64,000 bases of DNA from an uncultured Collinsella sp. (GCA_934621295.1 CAKTVB010000001.1:434001-498000); one strand, 5' to 3'; shown: positions 1 through 8,947, counted from the stretch's first letter. Notes: generated by a model not told the origin, from the letters alone. Made by a program: numbers and translations.

Positions 1-159
1 CTCGCCTTCCTGACGCAGAACCCGATCATCATCGGTGCTGTTGTCGTGGTCTACGTTGTCTGCTACGTCCTGGTTCACAAGAACATGACCGCTATCCACG
101 AGTTCATCGAGAACAGCGCTCTGAACCACACGACCAAGAAGGTCGAGACTGCTGCCTAA
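1..159 (+). CDS. C-terminal end of a membrane protein (5' cut by window edge)
   Basis: Frame 1 is open from the first base to a TAA at 157-159, giving 52 residues with no start in the window. It holds one strongly hydrophobic segment (IIIGAVVVVYVVCYVLV, about residues 9-24) followed by a short polar, lysine-containing tail ending in TAA. This looks like the last transmembrane helix and cytoplasmic tail of a transporter or permease. A perfect intrinsic terminator follows at 195-227, so the gene ends a transcription unit. The family cannot be named from this fragment; given the sugar genes downstream, a permease or PTS IIC subunit is a guess only. Confidence 0.6.
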   Translation, partial: LAFLTQNPIIIGAVVVVYVVCYVLVHKNMTAIHEFIENSALNHTTKKVETAA

Positions 160-194
160 TTCAGCCTGCTTGCTGAAGTAGCAATGCTCTTGCG

Positions 195-227
195 GCGGGC
201 CGGACATAATCGCCGGCCCGCTTTTTT
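195..227 (+). terminator. intrinsic terminator
   Basis: Perfect 9-bp stem GCGGGCCGG (195-203) with CCGGCCCGC (213-221), 9-nt loop, then a run of T (222-227). It closes the truncated membrane-protein gene. Confidence 0.85.
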
Positions 228-257
228 AAACCCGTAATGTTAGAGAGGGGACAACAT

Positions 258-929
258 ATGGCAACCGCTGCCGATGTTAAAGTCGAGTACAAGACGCTCG
301 TGAAGGAGTCCGGCCTGCGTATGCTCGAGAGTGGCCTTACCGTGGCCACATGGGGCAACGTGAGCTATTGTGATCGTGAGACGGGTCTTGTCTACATCAC
401 GCCGAGCGGTATGGACTACACCACCATCACCGAGGACGATATCTGCGTCTACGATCTGGACGGCAATCATATCGAAGGCGACCGTCGTCCCTCCATCGAG
501 CTTCACCTGCATATCGGCATGTTCAACGCTCGTCCCGAGGCCCGCGCATGCATCCATACGCACCCCATCTTCTCGACGGTCTTCTCCTCGATGGGCGAGG
601 ATATTCCTATCGATATCCACGATGAAGCCGCTCAGGCTCTTGGCGATTCGGTGCGCTGCTGCGAGTACCAGCTGCCGGGCACTCAGGCCCTGGCCGACGA
701 AGCTATGAAGACTATTGGCGACAAGGCGAATGCCTGCATGCTTCGCAGTCATGGTCTCGTGTGCATCGGCGCCGATATGGATGCAGCCTTCAAGGTTTCC
801 ACTGTCGTCGAGATGGTCGCCGAGATCTATTGGCGCATCCGCGCAACCGGTGGCACGTACGTGCCGATTGCGGCCGAGAACGTTTCTGCCATGCAGGAGT
901 TCGTGAAGACCAAGTACGGCCAGTACTAA
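258..929 (+). CDS. class II aldolase, L-fuculose-phosphate aldolase type
   Basis: A 223-residue class II (zinc) aldolase/adducin-fold protein. Such enzymes cleave a ketose-1-phosphate to DHAP and an aldehyde (L-lactaldehyde from fuculose-1-P); AraD-type epimerases share the fold. Visible signatures are TWGNVS near the N-terminus (phosphate-binding loop), SIELHLH carrying the catalytic Glu, the zinc pair in HTHP, and the third His in RSHG. The length matches FucA and AraD. I chose ATG 258 over the upstream ATG 237 because GAGAGGGG at 242-249 is well placed for it. A second class II aldolase of RhaD type lies 1.1 kb downstream, so this one may serve a related substrate. Substrate is not provable from sequence. 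Confidence 0.8.
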   Translation: MATAADVKVEYKTLVKESGLRMLESGLTVATWGNVSYCDRETGLVYITPSGMDYTTITEDDICVYDLDGNHIEGDRRPSIELHLHIGMFNARPEARACIHTHPIFSTVFSSMGEDIPIDIHDEAAQALGDSVRCCEYQLPGTQALADEAMKTIGDKANACMLRSHGLVCIGADMDAAFKVSTVVEMVAEIYWRIRATGGTYVPIAAENVSAMQEFVKTKYGQY

Positions 930-996
930 GGATTGGCGCGCGAAAGTGTGGGGACGCTATCGCGCGAGCTGAAGACAATAACCGAGGGAGAACATC

Positions 997-1545
997 ATGG
1001 CAGCATCGCCTACTTATACCTATACGTTTAAGGTCGAACCTCAGATGTTTCGACGCGCCTTGTATTTCAACACGTTTGGCAAACAGCGTATTCAATCGGT
1101 CATCATCGCCGCAATGGCGGTGATGGGAGTGGGAATGCTGCTGGCAAATCTCATCTTTCATGTTGAGATGACGAGCGTCATGCAGCTGTGCTACATCGTG
1201 ATTATCGCTGCGGTTCCGTTGCTGCTGTTCTCCTGCGAGCATAGCTATCGCGACTACAAGAAGTCGCCTTTGGCCGATGCCGTGCGCTCGGTGTCTATTA
1301 ACGAAGACTGGCTTAAGTTCAAGGTCGCCGGTGGTGCCGACTCCGAGAAGATCGAGTGGCGCCAGGTTTCGGCGGTCTTTGAGCTCGCGGAGTTCTTCAT
1401 TATCTATCGCGATGCCAACCTCATGGTGCTTTTGCCCAAGAGCGCTGTTGCAGCAGATGATCTGCCCAAGATTCGCGCCGTCATGCGCCATAACCTTGGT
1501 CGCGGTTTCCATCTGCGCCGTATTGGACAGGTTGCTGCGGCATAG
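997..1545 (+). CDS. YcxB-like two-helix membrane protein
   Basis: A 182-residue protein with two adjacent hydrophobic segments (about residues 33-52 and 62-78). A soluble C-terminal part follows with the pattern KIEWRQVSAVFELAEFFIIYRDANLMVLLPK, shown here only as the family resemblance: an aromatic-rich strand ending in PK typical of YcxB-like C-terminal domains. RBS GAGGGAG precedes ATG 997. Function of the family is unknown. It follows the aldolase by 67 bp and is closed by the terminator at 1659, so it may be co-transcribed, but nothing ties it to sugar metabolism. Confidence 0.6.
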   Translation: MAASPTYTYTFKVEPQMFRRALYFNTFGKQRIQSVIIAAMAVMGVGMLLANLIFHVEMTSVMQLCYIVIIAAVPLLLFSCEHSYRDYKKSPLADAVRSVSINEDWLKFKVAGGADSEKIEWRQVSAVFELAEFFIIYRDANLMVLLPKSAVAADDLPKIRAVMRHNLGRGFHLRRIGQVAAA

Positions 1546-1658
1546 CCTGTCGCGCAATCAGCGCGTTGCGGCAACGCTATTCATCAACTCTGCCGTTCAA
1601 AACAAACCCGTCGTCATTCTCCCTCTGATGGGAAGATTTTGGACGGCGTCTTGAGCTT

Positions 1659-1690
1659 GGCCCCGTCGGTCCCCACCGGCGGGGCCTTTT
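1659..1690 (+). terminator. intrinsic terminator
   Basis: GGCCCCG (1659-1665) pairs with CGGGGCC (1680-1686), followed by TTTT. The rest of the 1546-2002 gap holds no gene I can support; its 3' half becomes AT-rich ahead of the next operon. Confidence 0.8.
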
Positions 1691-1890
1691 GTGCGTAAAA
1701 ACAAATCTTGATTCGGGTGAAAGCGCGGATCTGGCCAGCACTTGCTTTCGTCGCGAATCCCTAAAGAGAATCGCTCTTGTCAGCGTCGTGAGCGACCTAT
1801 CTCGCTTCACAGACGACAGATGCGCGATTTATCTCTTTTATACTGCCGTTCACCCTCTGATTGGCTCCGTTCATCTTCGAATATCTCGTT

Positions 1891-1920
1891 TTGACCTCAA
1901 TTTGAGAAAAAGAAGATAAA
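1891..1920 (+). promoter_or_regulatory. candidate promoter of the aldolase/PTS operon
   Basis: TTGACC (1891-1896) and GATAAA (1915-1920) are 18 bp apart in the AT-rich gap before the RhaD-type aldolase. The short palindrome CTCAATTTGAG (1896-1906) lies in the spacer and could be an operator, for example for the DeoR-family regulator encoded at 9056. Inferred by eye only. Confidence 0.3.
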
Positions 1921-2002
1921 AATAGGTGCTGTCAAAAGAAAAAGTAGATAAACAGAGATTTGTTTACTGGCTTTTTCATTTTTGGAAAGAGGGAGGACCT
2001 GC

Positions 2003-2800
2003 ATGAGCTCGATTCTGGATACGCCGCTTCTTAAAGAGGCTGTCGCATCGTGCCATTACTTCTGGAAGGCCGGCTGGGGCGAATTTCACGCTGGCAATTT
2101 GAGCTATCTTCTGTCTGAAGAAGAGCTAGCTGATTTGAAGCCGTTCTTCCGCGACGATCCTATTCGCGTTCCCGTAGCGTTCGATACCTGTGGCCTCGAG
2201 GGCCGCTATTTCTTGGCTACGCGTTCTGGCGGCCAGTTCCGCACGCTGCCCGAGCGCGTTGAGCGCGATATGGGAATCATCCGCGTAGTCGAGGGCGCTT
2301 ACGAGATCATGTGGGGTTACGAGAATGGCACCGGCCGTCCTACGAGCGAGACTCCCGCCCACCTGCTGTGCCACGCTGCTCGTTTGTCGCAGAATCCCGA
2401 CAACCGCATCGTCATGCATTGCCATCCCACGTACCTCAATGCCATGAGCACGATTGCCGACATGAGCGAAGAGTCGCTGACCAAGACGCTTTGGTCGCTC
2501 AACTCCGAGTGCGTGCTCGTGTTCCCCGACGGTGTTGGCGTGCTTCCGTGGATGAAGTGCGGCGAAGGCCCCATCGGCCCGGCAACCGCCGAGAAGATGA
2601 AGACCTATCGCGTGGTCGTGTGGCCTTACCACGGCATCTTCGCTTCGGGCTCTTCTTTTGACGAGACGATCGGTCTTATCGAGACCATCGACAAGAACGC
2701 TCATGTTTACGTTTCGGTTGGCGGAAACATCAAGCAGTGCATTACCGACGAGCAGGTGCACGAGCTGGCCGATCACTTTGGTCTTGAGACCGCTTTTTAA
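2003..2800 (+). CDS. rhaD: rhamnulose-1-phosphate aldolase type class II aldolase
   Basis: A 265-residue class II aldolase close in length to E. coli RhaD (274). RhaD cleaves L-rhamnulose-1-P to DHAP and L-lactaldehyde. Signatures are GNLSYLL near residue 30, HCHPT (zinc His pair, about residue 147), and WPYHGIFASGSSFDETIGLI, where the third zinc His and the RhaD-style motif lie. ATG 2003 follows GAGGGAGG; an in-frame TTG at 1982 is less likely. No rhamnose isomerase or rhamnulokinase is nearby. The neighbours are a galactitol-type PTS and a polyol-type dehydrogenase, so the real substrate is probably a ketose-1-P formed from a PTS-imported polyol. The fold is sure; the substrate is not. Confidence 0.78.
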   Translation: MSSILDTPLLKEAVASCHYFWKAGWGEFHAGNLSYLLSEEELADLKPFFRDDPIRVPVAFDTCGLEGRYFLATRSGGQFRTLPERVERDMGIIRVVEGAYEIMWGYENGTGRPTSETPAHLLCHAARLSQNPDNRIVMHCHPTYLNAMSTIADMSEESLTKTLWSLNSECVLVFPDGVGVLPWMKCGEGPIGPATAEKMKTYRVVVWPYHGIFASGSSFDETIGLIETIDKNAHVYVSVGGNIKQCITDEQVHELADHFGLETAF

Positions 2801-2829
2801 TAACCCCTGTATCTGATTTGGAGCGTTGT

Positions 2830-3324
2830 ATGTCACAGGACGCAGTATCGCTTGGTTCGCTTATCCACGAGGACATGGTCTATTTCGATGTTGAGGCCGA
2901 TACGTGGCAAGACGTTGTACGAATCCTGGCGGGCCATGCCATCGAGCACAGATACGCCGTTGAGGGCTATGCCGAGGACGTCATCGAGCGCGAGGAGCTT
3001 TATCCCACGGGCCTGCCAACCGATGTCATGAAGGTCGCCATTCCGCACGCCATGGTCCAAGACCACGTGAAAGAGGCTGCAATCGTCGTGGGCAAGCTTG
3101 CGCATCCCGTCGACTTCAAGGAGATGGGCGACGGCGAGAACGACGTTCCCGTCGAGATGGTCTACATGCTCGTTGCCAAGGGCGATAAGCATCATCTGGC
3201 TGTGCTCCAGCAGCTTATCAGCGTGTTTGCGACCCCGGAATTCATGACTGAACTCAAGGCTGTTGGGGATCCCGCCACGCTTAAGTCGACCCTGATCGAC
3301 CTGGCAGGGAAAGTGGTTCTTTAA
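2830..3324 (+). CDS. PTS sugar transporter subunit IIA (fructose/galactitol type)
   Basis: A 164-residue cytoplasmic EIIA domain that takes phosphate from HPr and passes it to EIIB. The phosphorylatable His is in IPHAMV (His73), preceded by YPTGLPTDV, the classical EIIA fructose/mannitol-family neighbourhood. ATG 2830 is preceded by TTGGAGCG; a TTG at 2818 is in frame but less likely. It is followed by IIB and IIC genes in the same order as gatABC-type systems. Confidence 0.88.
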   Translation: MSQDAVSLGSLIHEDMVYFDVEADTWQDVVRILAGHAIEHRYAVEGYAEDVIEREELYPTGLPTDVMKVAIPHAMVQDHVKEAAIVVGKLAHPVDFKEMGDGENDVPVEMVYMLVAKGDKHHLAVLQQLISVFATPEFMTELKAVGDPATLKSTLIDLAGKVVL

Positions 3325-3409
3325 CTTCGGGATTTTGTTCATATGCATTGAAGAGCAAGTGAACTTTCCATAGATGCTCGGATTTGTCTCATAAGGAAGG
3401 GAGGAAACA

Positions 3410-3706
3410 ATGAAGAGGATCATCGTTGCCTGCGGAGGTGGCATTGCAACATCTGCAACCGTCGCTACCAAGATCAACAGCAGGCTCAAGGACGCGCGTT
3501 TGGCAAACATGGCCAAGTGCGACGCGGTCGATATCAAGTCGCTTGACCGCGAGTTCTCCGGTTCGGACCTATACGTTTCGATCACTCCGGTTCGCGGCAA
3601 GGTCATCGAGGCCCCGATTCCCGTTATTAACGGCATGCCGTTTTTGACTGGCGTGGGAGCAGACGCATGCTTCGACAAGATTGTGGAGACGTTGGGTCTC
3701 AAGTAA
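3410..3706 (+). CDS. PTS subunit IIB, galactitol family
   Basis: A 98-residue EIIB with the phosphocysteine loop ACGGGIATS right after the first strand (Cys8), as in GatB. It accepts phosphate from the IIA encoded upstream and phosphorylates the sugar bound to IIC. RBS AAGGGAGG precedes ATG 3410. The 85-bp gap from IIA shows no terminator. Confidence 0.88.
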   Translation: MKRIIVACGGGIATSATVATKINSRLKDARLANMAKCDAVDIKSLDREFSGSDLYVSITPVRGKVIEAPIPVINGMPFLTGVGADACFDKIVETLGLK

Positions 3707-3761
3707 TGCATCTAGCAACGCATCAACAGGAATGTTGGATTTAGCAAAGGGAGTGTAATAC

Positions 3762-5126
3762 ATGGAACTCCTCGCATCATTCTTCCAGGCCATCTTGGAT
3801 CTGGGATCGTCCGTCTTCATGCCTCTGGTCGTTTTGATCATCGGTTTGATCGTGGGCCTCAAGCCCTCTAAGGCTTTCGGCGCGGGCCTGACCCTTGGCG
3901 TCGCTATCGTGGGTATCAACCTTGTTGTTTCCTACATGTCAACTTCCATCGGCGAGCCCGTCCAGGGCTTTGTCGAGACGCTTGGTCTGCAGCTCTCCGG
4001 CCTCGACATGGGTTGGTCGCCGGCACTCGGCCTCGTGTGGTCTTGGCGCTACGTCTTCTTGATGTTCGTCATCCAGATCGCGATCAACGTCGTCATGCTG
4101 CTGCTCAACCAGACCGACACCCTCAACGTCGACATGTGGAACGTCGCCAACCAGGGCTTCACCGCTTTCTTGATCTACTGCGTGACCGGTTCCGTGGTCG
4201 CAGGCTTCATCGCTGGCGGTATCCAGGTCATCCTTGAGCTCAAGAGCTCCGACGCCACCAAGTACCAGATCCAGGAACTCACGGGCTGCCCGGGCATCGG
4301 TATGCCGCACCCCATGTTCCTCTCGAACATCATCTTCTATCCCATCGCTTGCGCGCTGGACAAGGTGTTCCCTGCCGAGACCAAGCTTGACTGCGCTGCT
4401 CTGCAGGACAAGATCGGCATCTTTGGCGAGAACCACGTTATCGGCTTCATCCTCGGTACCGTTATCGGCCTTATCGCAGGCCAGGGCGAGCAGGCATTCG
4501 CAACCGGCGTTATGGCCGCAACCGCTCTTACTCTCTTCCCGATGGTTTCCAAGCTGTTCATGACTGCTCTGACCCCCATTTCCGAGGCTGCCTCCGCATG
4601 GGTTCAGAAGCGCTTCCCCGGCCGTCAAATGGTCGTCGGTCTGGACTGGCCGATCCTCGCTGGTAACTCCGAGATCTGGGTCGCCATCATCCTGACCATC
4701 CCCGTTGCCCTCGCCGTTTCCCTCGTGCTTCCCGGCAACACGGTTCTGCCCTTCGGCAACCTCATGAACGTCTGCGTCTGCGCCGCTGCTTTCGTCTCCT
4801 GCAAGGGCGACCTGCGCAAGATGATCGTCATCTCCTGGCTCATGGTTCCCATCCTGTGCTGGTCCGCATCTGACTTCGCTCCGATGCTCACCCAGCTTGC
4901 CCAGGAAGTGGGCGGCACCCTGCCCGAGGGCGGCCTGCAGCTCGCCTGGTGGGGCATGGATATTGCCGAGGTCCGCTGGGCAGCCGTCGAGGCCTGCCGC
5001 GGCAACATCGGTGGCATCGCCGCCATCGTCGGCTACCTGGCTCTTTGCATCCCTTACTTCAAGGCTCAGCGCAAGGAAGAGCGCGCCGCAGCCGAGCGCA
5101 TGGGCGTCGAGTACATCGGCAAGTAA
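3762..5126 (+). CDS. PTS subunit IIC, galactitol family permease
   Basis: A 454-residue multi-spanning permease of the EIIC-GatC type, the same size as E. coli GatC. It starts with a hydrophobic helix region (residues 1-60), has the conserved stretch TGCPGIGMPHPMF (about residues 175-190) and repeated GLxxGQG-like helices. It translocates the substrate with phosphorylation. The substrate is probably a polyol or deoxy-sugar, judged from the dehydrogenase and aldolase in the operon. Confidence 0.88.
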   Translation: MELLASFFQAILDLGSSVFMPLVVLIIGLIVGLKPSKAFGAGLTLGVAIVGINLVVSYMSTSIGEPVQGFVETLGLQLSGLDMGWSPALGLVWSWRYVFLMFVIQIAINVVMLLLNQTDTLNVDMWNVANQGFTAFLIYCVTGSVVAGFIAGGIQVILELKSSDATKYQIQELTGCPGIGMPHPMFLSNIIFYPIACALDKVFPAETKLDCAALQDKIGIFGENHVIGFILGTVIGLIAGQGEQAFATGVMAATALTLFPMVSKLFMTALTPISEAASAWVQKRFPGRQMVVGLDWPILAGNSEIWVAIILTIPVALAVSLVLPGNTVLPFGNLMNVCVCAAAFVSCKGDLRKMIVISWLMVPILCWSASDFAPMLTQLAQEVGGTLPEGGLQLAWWGMDIAEVRWAAVEACRGNIGGIAAIVGYLALCIPYFKAQRKEERAAAERMGVEYIGK

Positions 5127-5166
5127 GCTCATCGCTTCAAGTAATTAGCTCTAGGAGGTCATCGGA

Positions 5167-5409
5167 ATGTCCAAGAAAGCATCGAACCTGCTCAAAACGA
5201 TCGCATGGTGCGTCATGGTCGTGCTCGCCGTCTACTACCTGGTGTGCGCATTTACGACCAGAAACCTCGTCGCTACCGCAATCGCTGCTTTCTTGGCATT
5301 CATCGCGGTCAAGACGTCTGCAATGGTTCCTATTCCAGAGATCTATCGCAACCAGGGCGTGACCGAGGAGATGTTCTCCGGCAAGCGTAAGAAGAAGTCC
5401 GCGAATTAA
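5167..5409 (+). CDS. small two-helix membrane protein in the PTS operon
   Basis: An 80-residue protein with two hydrophobic segments (about residues 13-30 and 36-52) and a basic tail ending KRKKKSAN. AGGAGG at 5153-5158 sets ATG 5167. It sits between IIC and the dehydrogenase without a terminator, so it is co-transcribed. I do not recognise the family; an accessory to the IIC permease is possible. Confidence 0.6.
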   Translation: MSKKASNLLKTIAWCVMVVLAVYYLVCAFTTRNLVATAIAAFLAFIAVKTSAMVPIPEIYRNQGVTEEMFSGKRKKKSAN

Positions 5410-5514
5410 TCGCCCCTTCTCTCGACTTGTGCTTTTGCCCGCGCTCTGAGTCACGAGTAGAAGTGCGGGCCACCAACGACAAAAGTTCTGAAACGATTTG
5501 AAAGGAATTCGATT

Positions 5515-6564
5515 ATGAGCGACCAGACCATGAAGGCAGTCCGTTTCTATGCTCCCGGCGACATCCGCGTTGAGGAGATCCCCGTTCCGCAGCCCGGTCC
5601 CGGCGAGGTTGTCATCAAGAACAAGGTCACGCTGACCTGCGGTACCGACGTCAAGACCTACAAGCGCGGCTATCGCTACGAGCCTCCCTTCGGTTTTGGC
5701 CATGAGGCTTCCGGTGTCGTTGCCGCTGTGGGCGAGGGCGTTACCAACTTCAAGGTCGGCGATCGCGTGGTGGCTCACAACTCCGCACCCTGCGGCCACT
5801 GCTACTACTGCAAGCGCGGTGACGAGTCCATGTGCGAGAGCTTGATTCAGAATCAGTTCGATAACGGCGCTTATGCCGAGTATCAGCTCATTCCCGCGCC
5901 CATCGTCAACATGAACATGTTCCACATGCCCGACGAGATGAGCTACAAGCAGGCAGCCCTTCTCGAGCCCATGGCTTGCTCCGTCTACGGTACGGCCAAC
6001 TGCCCGATCGAGATCGGCGACTACGTTGTCGTTAACGGCTGCGGCCCCATCGGCCTGGGCTTTGTGCGCATGTGCGTCCTGCGCGGTGCCCATGTCATCG
6101 CTTGCGATATGTCCGCTGCTCGTCTTGAGGCTGCCAAGAAGCTCGGCGCCGTCGATACCGTCAAGGTCGATGAGGTCGAGGATCAGGCTCAGGCGGTCAA
6201 GGACCTTACCGAGGACGGCCGTGGCGTAGACGTCGCCATCGAGGCGACGGGCGTGCCATCGGTCTGGGAGAGCGCTATGCACATGGCTCGCCCGGGTGGT
6301 TTCGTCCTGCTGTTCGGTGGCCTGAAGAAGGGCTCCGAGGTCTCGCTCGATGCCAACCTCATGCACTACAGCCAGCTTACGGTCAAGGGCGTGTTCCACA
6401 CCACCCCGATGTATGTCCACAGCACCTTCGAGATGATCAAGATGGGTCAGTTCCCCGAGGAGATCTTCGTCCAGAACGAGTACTCAATCGATGACACCGA
6501 GAAGGCCATTCTCGAGCATGCTTCCGGCGCGGTCATCAAGAACGCGATCGTTTATCCGGACTAA
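5515..6564 (+). CDS. zinc-dependent medium-chain alcohol (polyol) dehydrogenase
   Basis: A 349-residue MDR-family dehydrogenase. The catalytic-zinc Cys is in TCGTDVK, followed by GHEASG, and the structural-zinc set is in CGHCYYCKRGDESMC. The nucleotide-binding loop is GCGPIGLG. The length and four-Cys lobe match sorbitol, threonine and galactitol-1-P dehydrogenases. In this operon it most likely oxidises the phosphorylated polyol delivered by the PTS to a keto-phosphate for the class II aldolase. RBS GAAAGGAA precedes ATG 5515. The exact substrate is inferred from context only. Confidence 0.85.
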   Translation: MSDQTMKAVRFYAPGDIRVEEIPVPQPGPGEVVIKNKVTLTCGTDVKTYKRGYRYEPPFGFGHEASGVVAAVGEGVTNFKVGDRVVAHNSAPCGHCYYCKRGDESMCESLIQNQFDNGAYAEYQLIPAPIVNMNMFHMPDEMSYKQAALLEPMACSVYGTANCPIEIGDYVVVNGCGPIGLGFVRMCVLRGAHVIACDMSAARLEAAKKLGAVDTVKVDEVEDQAQAVKDLTEDGRGVDVAIEATGVPSVWESAMHMARPGGFVLLFGGLKKGSEVSLDANLMHYSQLTVKGVFHTTPMYVHSTFEMIKMGQFPEEIFVQNEYSIDDTEKAILEHASGAVIKNAIVYPD

Positions 6565-6575
6565 TCGTCTCCTTT

Positions 6576-6630
6576 GCTTCCGAACTGGTTCGAGCGGCAC
6601 CAACGACAGTTATTCAGCCAGTTCGGAAGC
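6576..6630 (+). repeat. 13-bp inverted repeat after the dehydrogenase gene
   Basis: GCTTCCGAACTGG (6576-6588) is perfectly complementary to CCAGTTCGGAAGC (6618-6630), with a 29-nt loop. It is followed by a poor T-run (CCCTTTCG), so it is either a weak terminator or an RNA-stability hairpin. Confidence 0.5.
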
Positions 6631-6750
6631 CCTTTCGCGGGCACGCAATGCGGGAACGTCTTGCCTGCGCGCCTGCGCGAACATGGATGAGCGGCACCTC
6701 GCTTTTCCATATTCGCGCATGCACATGCTTGTTACGTTGTCCCCCAATCG

Positions 6751-6787
6751 AATCCCGCGCTGGCCTCGGGCCATCGCGGGATTTTTT
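6751..6787 (+). terminator. terminator/attenuator immediately before dhaK
   Basis: AATCCCGCG (6751-6759) pairs with CGCGGGATT (6775-6783), an inner TGGCC/GGCCA extends the stem, and TTTTTT follows. It ends only about 16 nt before the dhaK start and 4 nt before its RBS. In this position it would either end the dehydrogenase transcript or act as an attenuator for the dihydroxyacetone kinase genes. Confidence 0.75.
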
Positions 6788-6802
6788 ACGAGAGGATTTG
6801 CT

Positions 6803-8509
6803 ATGAAAAAGTTCATCAACGATCCGGCTGATGTCGAGCGCCAAGTGGTCGATGGTTACGTGAAGGCATATCCGTCGCTTATCGCAAAGGCGGCGGACGA
6901 TATCGTCGTGCGCGCGCATGCCAAGCGCGACAAGGTTGCCCTTGTTTCCGGTGGCGGCATGGGCCATGAGCCGGCACATCTGGGATTTGTGGGCTCCGGC
7001 ATGCTCGATGCCGCGGTGGGCGGCGCGGTATTTACCTCGCCTGCAGTGGACAGGGTTGCCGCCGGGATTGGAGCGGTGGCTCCCGGCAACAAGGGCGTCT
7101 TGCTGGTCATCAAGAACTACACGGGCGATGCCGTGAACTTTAAGATGGCCGAGCAGGCGGCTAAGGAAGACGGATTTAACGTTGACCATGTGGTCGTGGA
7201 CGATGACGTGGCGGTTCAAGATTCGACATTTACCGTTGGTCGTCGCGGCGTGGCGGGTACCGTCTTTGTTCATAAGTGCGCAGGCGCGGCGGCCGAGATC
7301 GGGGCCGACCTGCCTGAGGTGAAGCGCGTTGCCGAGAAGGTTATCGCTAACGTTCGCACTATGGGCGTCGCTATCGAGCCCTGCACCGTGCCGGCTGCGG
7401 GAAAGCCTGGCTTCGAGCTCGCAGATGACGAGATGGAGATGGGCGTTGGTATTCATGGCGAGCCTGGTGTGCGCCGCGCCGCTATGGAGCCCGTTGACGC
7501 TATGGTCGACGAGATGCTCGAAAAGATCTTGGGCGATATCGATTATTCCGGCCATGAGGTCGCAGTGATGGTAAACAGCTCGGGCGCGACTCCGCCCTAT
7601 GAGCTCGCCATTGTGAACAACCGCGTACACGATGTCTTGACTTCTCGCGGCATCCCCGTTTGGCGTACCTATATGGGTCCGTATATGACGTCTCTTGAGA
7701 TGCGCGGTTTCTCGATTTCGATTTTGCGTCTGGATGAAGAGCTCAAGGAGCTTTTGGCGGCACCCGCCCAGGCCCCTGCATGGGTCGAGGGGTCTGTGGC
7801 GCGAGAGGCGACCGATGCCGCTCCTGCGGCAGCAAAGGTGCGCGAGCAAAAGGTTGAGGTTGCCGATGGCGGCGTTGCCGACGAGGCGACAGGGCTTGTG
7901 TGCCGCGTGCTCTCCGAAGTCGCGGACGTGATCAGTTCCCATAAGGATGAGCTCACCGAGCTCGATATGCCTATTGGCGACTCCGATCACGGTATCAATA
8001 TGGCTCGCGGCTTCGAGGCCGTTCGCGAGCAGCTACCCGTTCTTGAAAAGGGCGGTGTTCCCGCGGCGCTTCGCACGGCCGGTATGACGGTTGTTTCGAA
8101 GGTCGGCGGTTCTTCGGGCCCGCTGTACGGAACCATTTTGCGCAAGTTGGGAATTACCGCAAAGAAGATGGGCGGGCTGACGCTCGATTCGTTCACCGTG
8201 GGTCTTGATGCCGGGTTCAAGGGAATTCAGGAGCTCGCTGGCGCAAAAGAGGGCGATAAGACCATGCTCGACGCCATGGCTCCCGCTATCAGGTCGCTCG
8301 AGCGTAGCGTCGAGGCGCATCAGGGTGTTGCCGAGGCACTTGATGCGGCGGCCGCGGCTGCTGCCGAGGGGGCAGAGGCTACGATTCCGCTGATTGCGCA
8401 TAAGGGCCGTGCTAGCTATCTGGGCGAGCGCTCCGTGGGCCATAAGGACCCCGGCGCGGCTTCCTTCGCTTACTGCATGGCGGCGATTGCGCAGGCTTAC
8501 AAGAATTAA
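6803..8509 (+). CDS. dhaKL: dihydroxyacetone kinase, DhaK-DhaL fusion
   Basis: A 568-residue two-domain kinase. The DhaK domain (about 1-330) carries GGGMGHEPAH and the substrate-binding His218 in GIHGEPG. The DhaL domain (about 360-568) carries DSDHGINM, the metal-phosphate site that holds nucleotide in these kinases. E. coli makes DhaK and DhaL separately; here they are joined by an Ala-rich linker (about 335-360). The separate DhaM next door indicates PTS-driven phosphorylation of DHA or a related short ketose (erythrulose-type kinases share this fold). ATG 6803 follows AGAGGA at 6791-6796; the frame is open further upstream but through the terminator hairpin. Confidence 0.9.
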   Translation: MKKFINDPADVERQVVDGYVKAYPSLIAKAADDIVVRAHAKRDKVALVSGGGMGHEPAHLGFVGSGMLDAAVGGAVFTSPAVDRVAAGIGAVAPGNKGVLLVIKNYTGDAVNFKMAEQAAKEDGFNVDHVVVDDDVAVQDSTFTVGRRGVAGTVFVHKCAGAAAEIGADLPEVKRVAEKVIANVRTMGVAIEPCTVPAAGKPGFELADDEMEMGVGIHGEPGVRRAAMEPVDAMVDEMLEKILGDIDYSGHEVAVMVNSSGATPPYELAIVNNRVHDVLTSRGIPVWRTYMGPYMTSLEMRGFSISILRLDEELKELLAAPAQAPAWVEGSVAREATDAAPAAAKVREQKVEVADGGVADEATGLVCRVLSEVADVISSHKDELTELDMPIGDSDHGINMARGFEAVREQLPVLEKGGVPAALRTAGMTVVSKVGGSSGPLYGTILRKLGITAKKMGGLTLDSFTVGLDAGFKGIQELAGAKEGDKTMLDAMAPAIRSLERSVEAHQGVAEALDAAAAAAAEGAEATIPLIAHKGRASYLGERSVGHKDPGAASFAYCMAAIAQAYKN

Positions 8510-8566
8510 GAAAGAGAAGCGGGCTCGATCGATGTGACCGGGCCCGAACTATTGGAGGGGTCTTTT

Positions 8567-8947
8567 ATGGTTGGAACCGTTCTCGTTTCGCATTCGCAGG
8601 CTTTGGCCGAGGCGATGGTTGATTATGCACACATGATGGCGCCGCAGGCCGTGGTGGTTGCTGCCGGCGGCTTGGAAGATGGGTCTTTTGGTACGAGCTA
8701 CGAGAAGATCGAGGCTGCAATCGAGCAGGCGCAGCAGGGCGATGGCGTCGTGGTGCTTATGGATATGGGCAGCGCGGTCATGACTGTCAAAATGGTGCTC
8801 GAGGATATGGAAGACGATACCGTTTCCATGGCGGACTGTCCTTTTGTTGAGGGTGCTGTCGAGGGAACCGTGCTGGCCCAGTCGGGCGCTGCGCTTACCG
8901 AGATTGTTCAGGCGTTGAGCAACGTCGGCGCTGTTCATAAGCTATGA
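8567..8947 (+). CDS. dhaM: PTS-dependent dihydroxyacetone kinase phosphotransferase subunit DhaM (EIIA domain only)
   Basis: A 126-residue EIIA-mannose-type domain, with the phosphorylatable His9 in VLVSHSQALAE and the VLMDMGSA loop. It passes phosphate from HPr to the nucleotide on DhaL. It lacks the HPr and EI-like domains of E. coli DhaM, like other Gram-positive DhaM proteins. TTGGAGGGG precedes ATG 8567. It is 57 bp after dhaKL and surely co-transcribed. Confidence 0.9.
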   Translation: MVGTVLVSHSQALAEAMVDYAHMMAPQAVVVAAGGLEDGSFGTSYEKIEAAIEQAQQGDGVVVLMDMGSAVMTVKMVLEDMEDDTVSMADCPFVEGAVEGTVLAQSGAALTEIVQALSNVGAVHKL

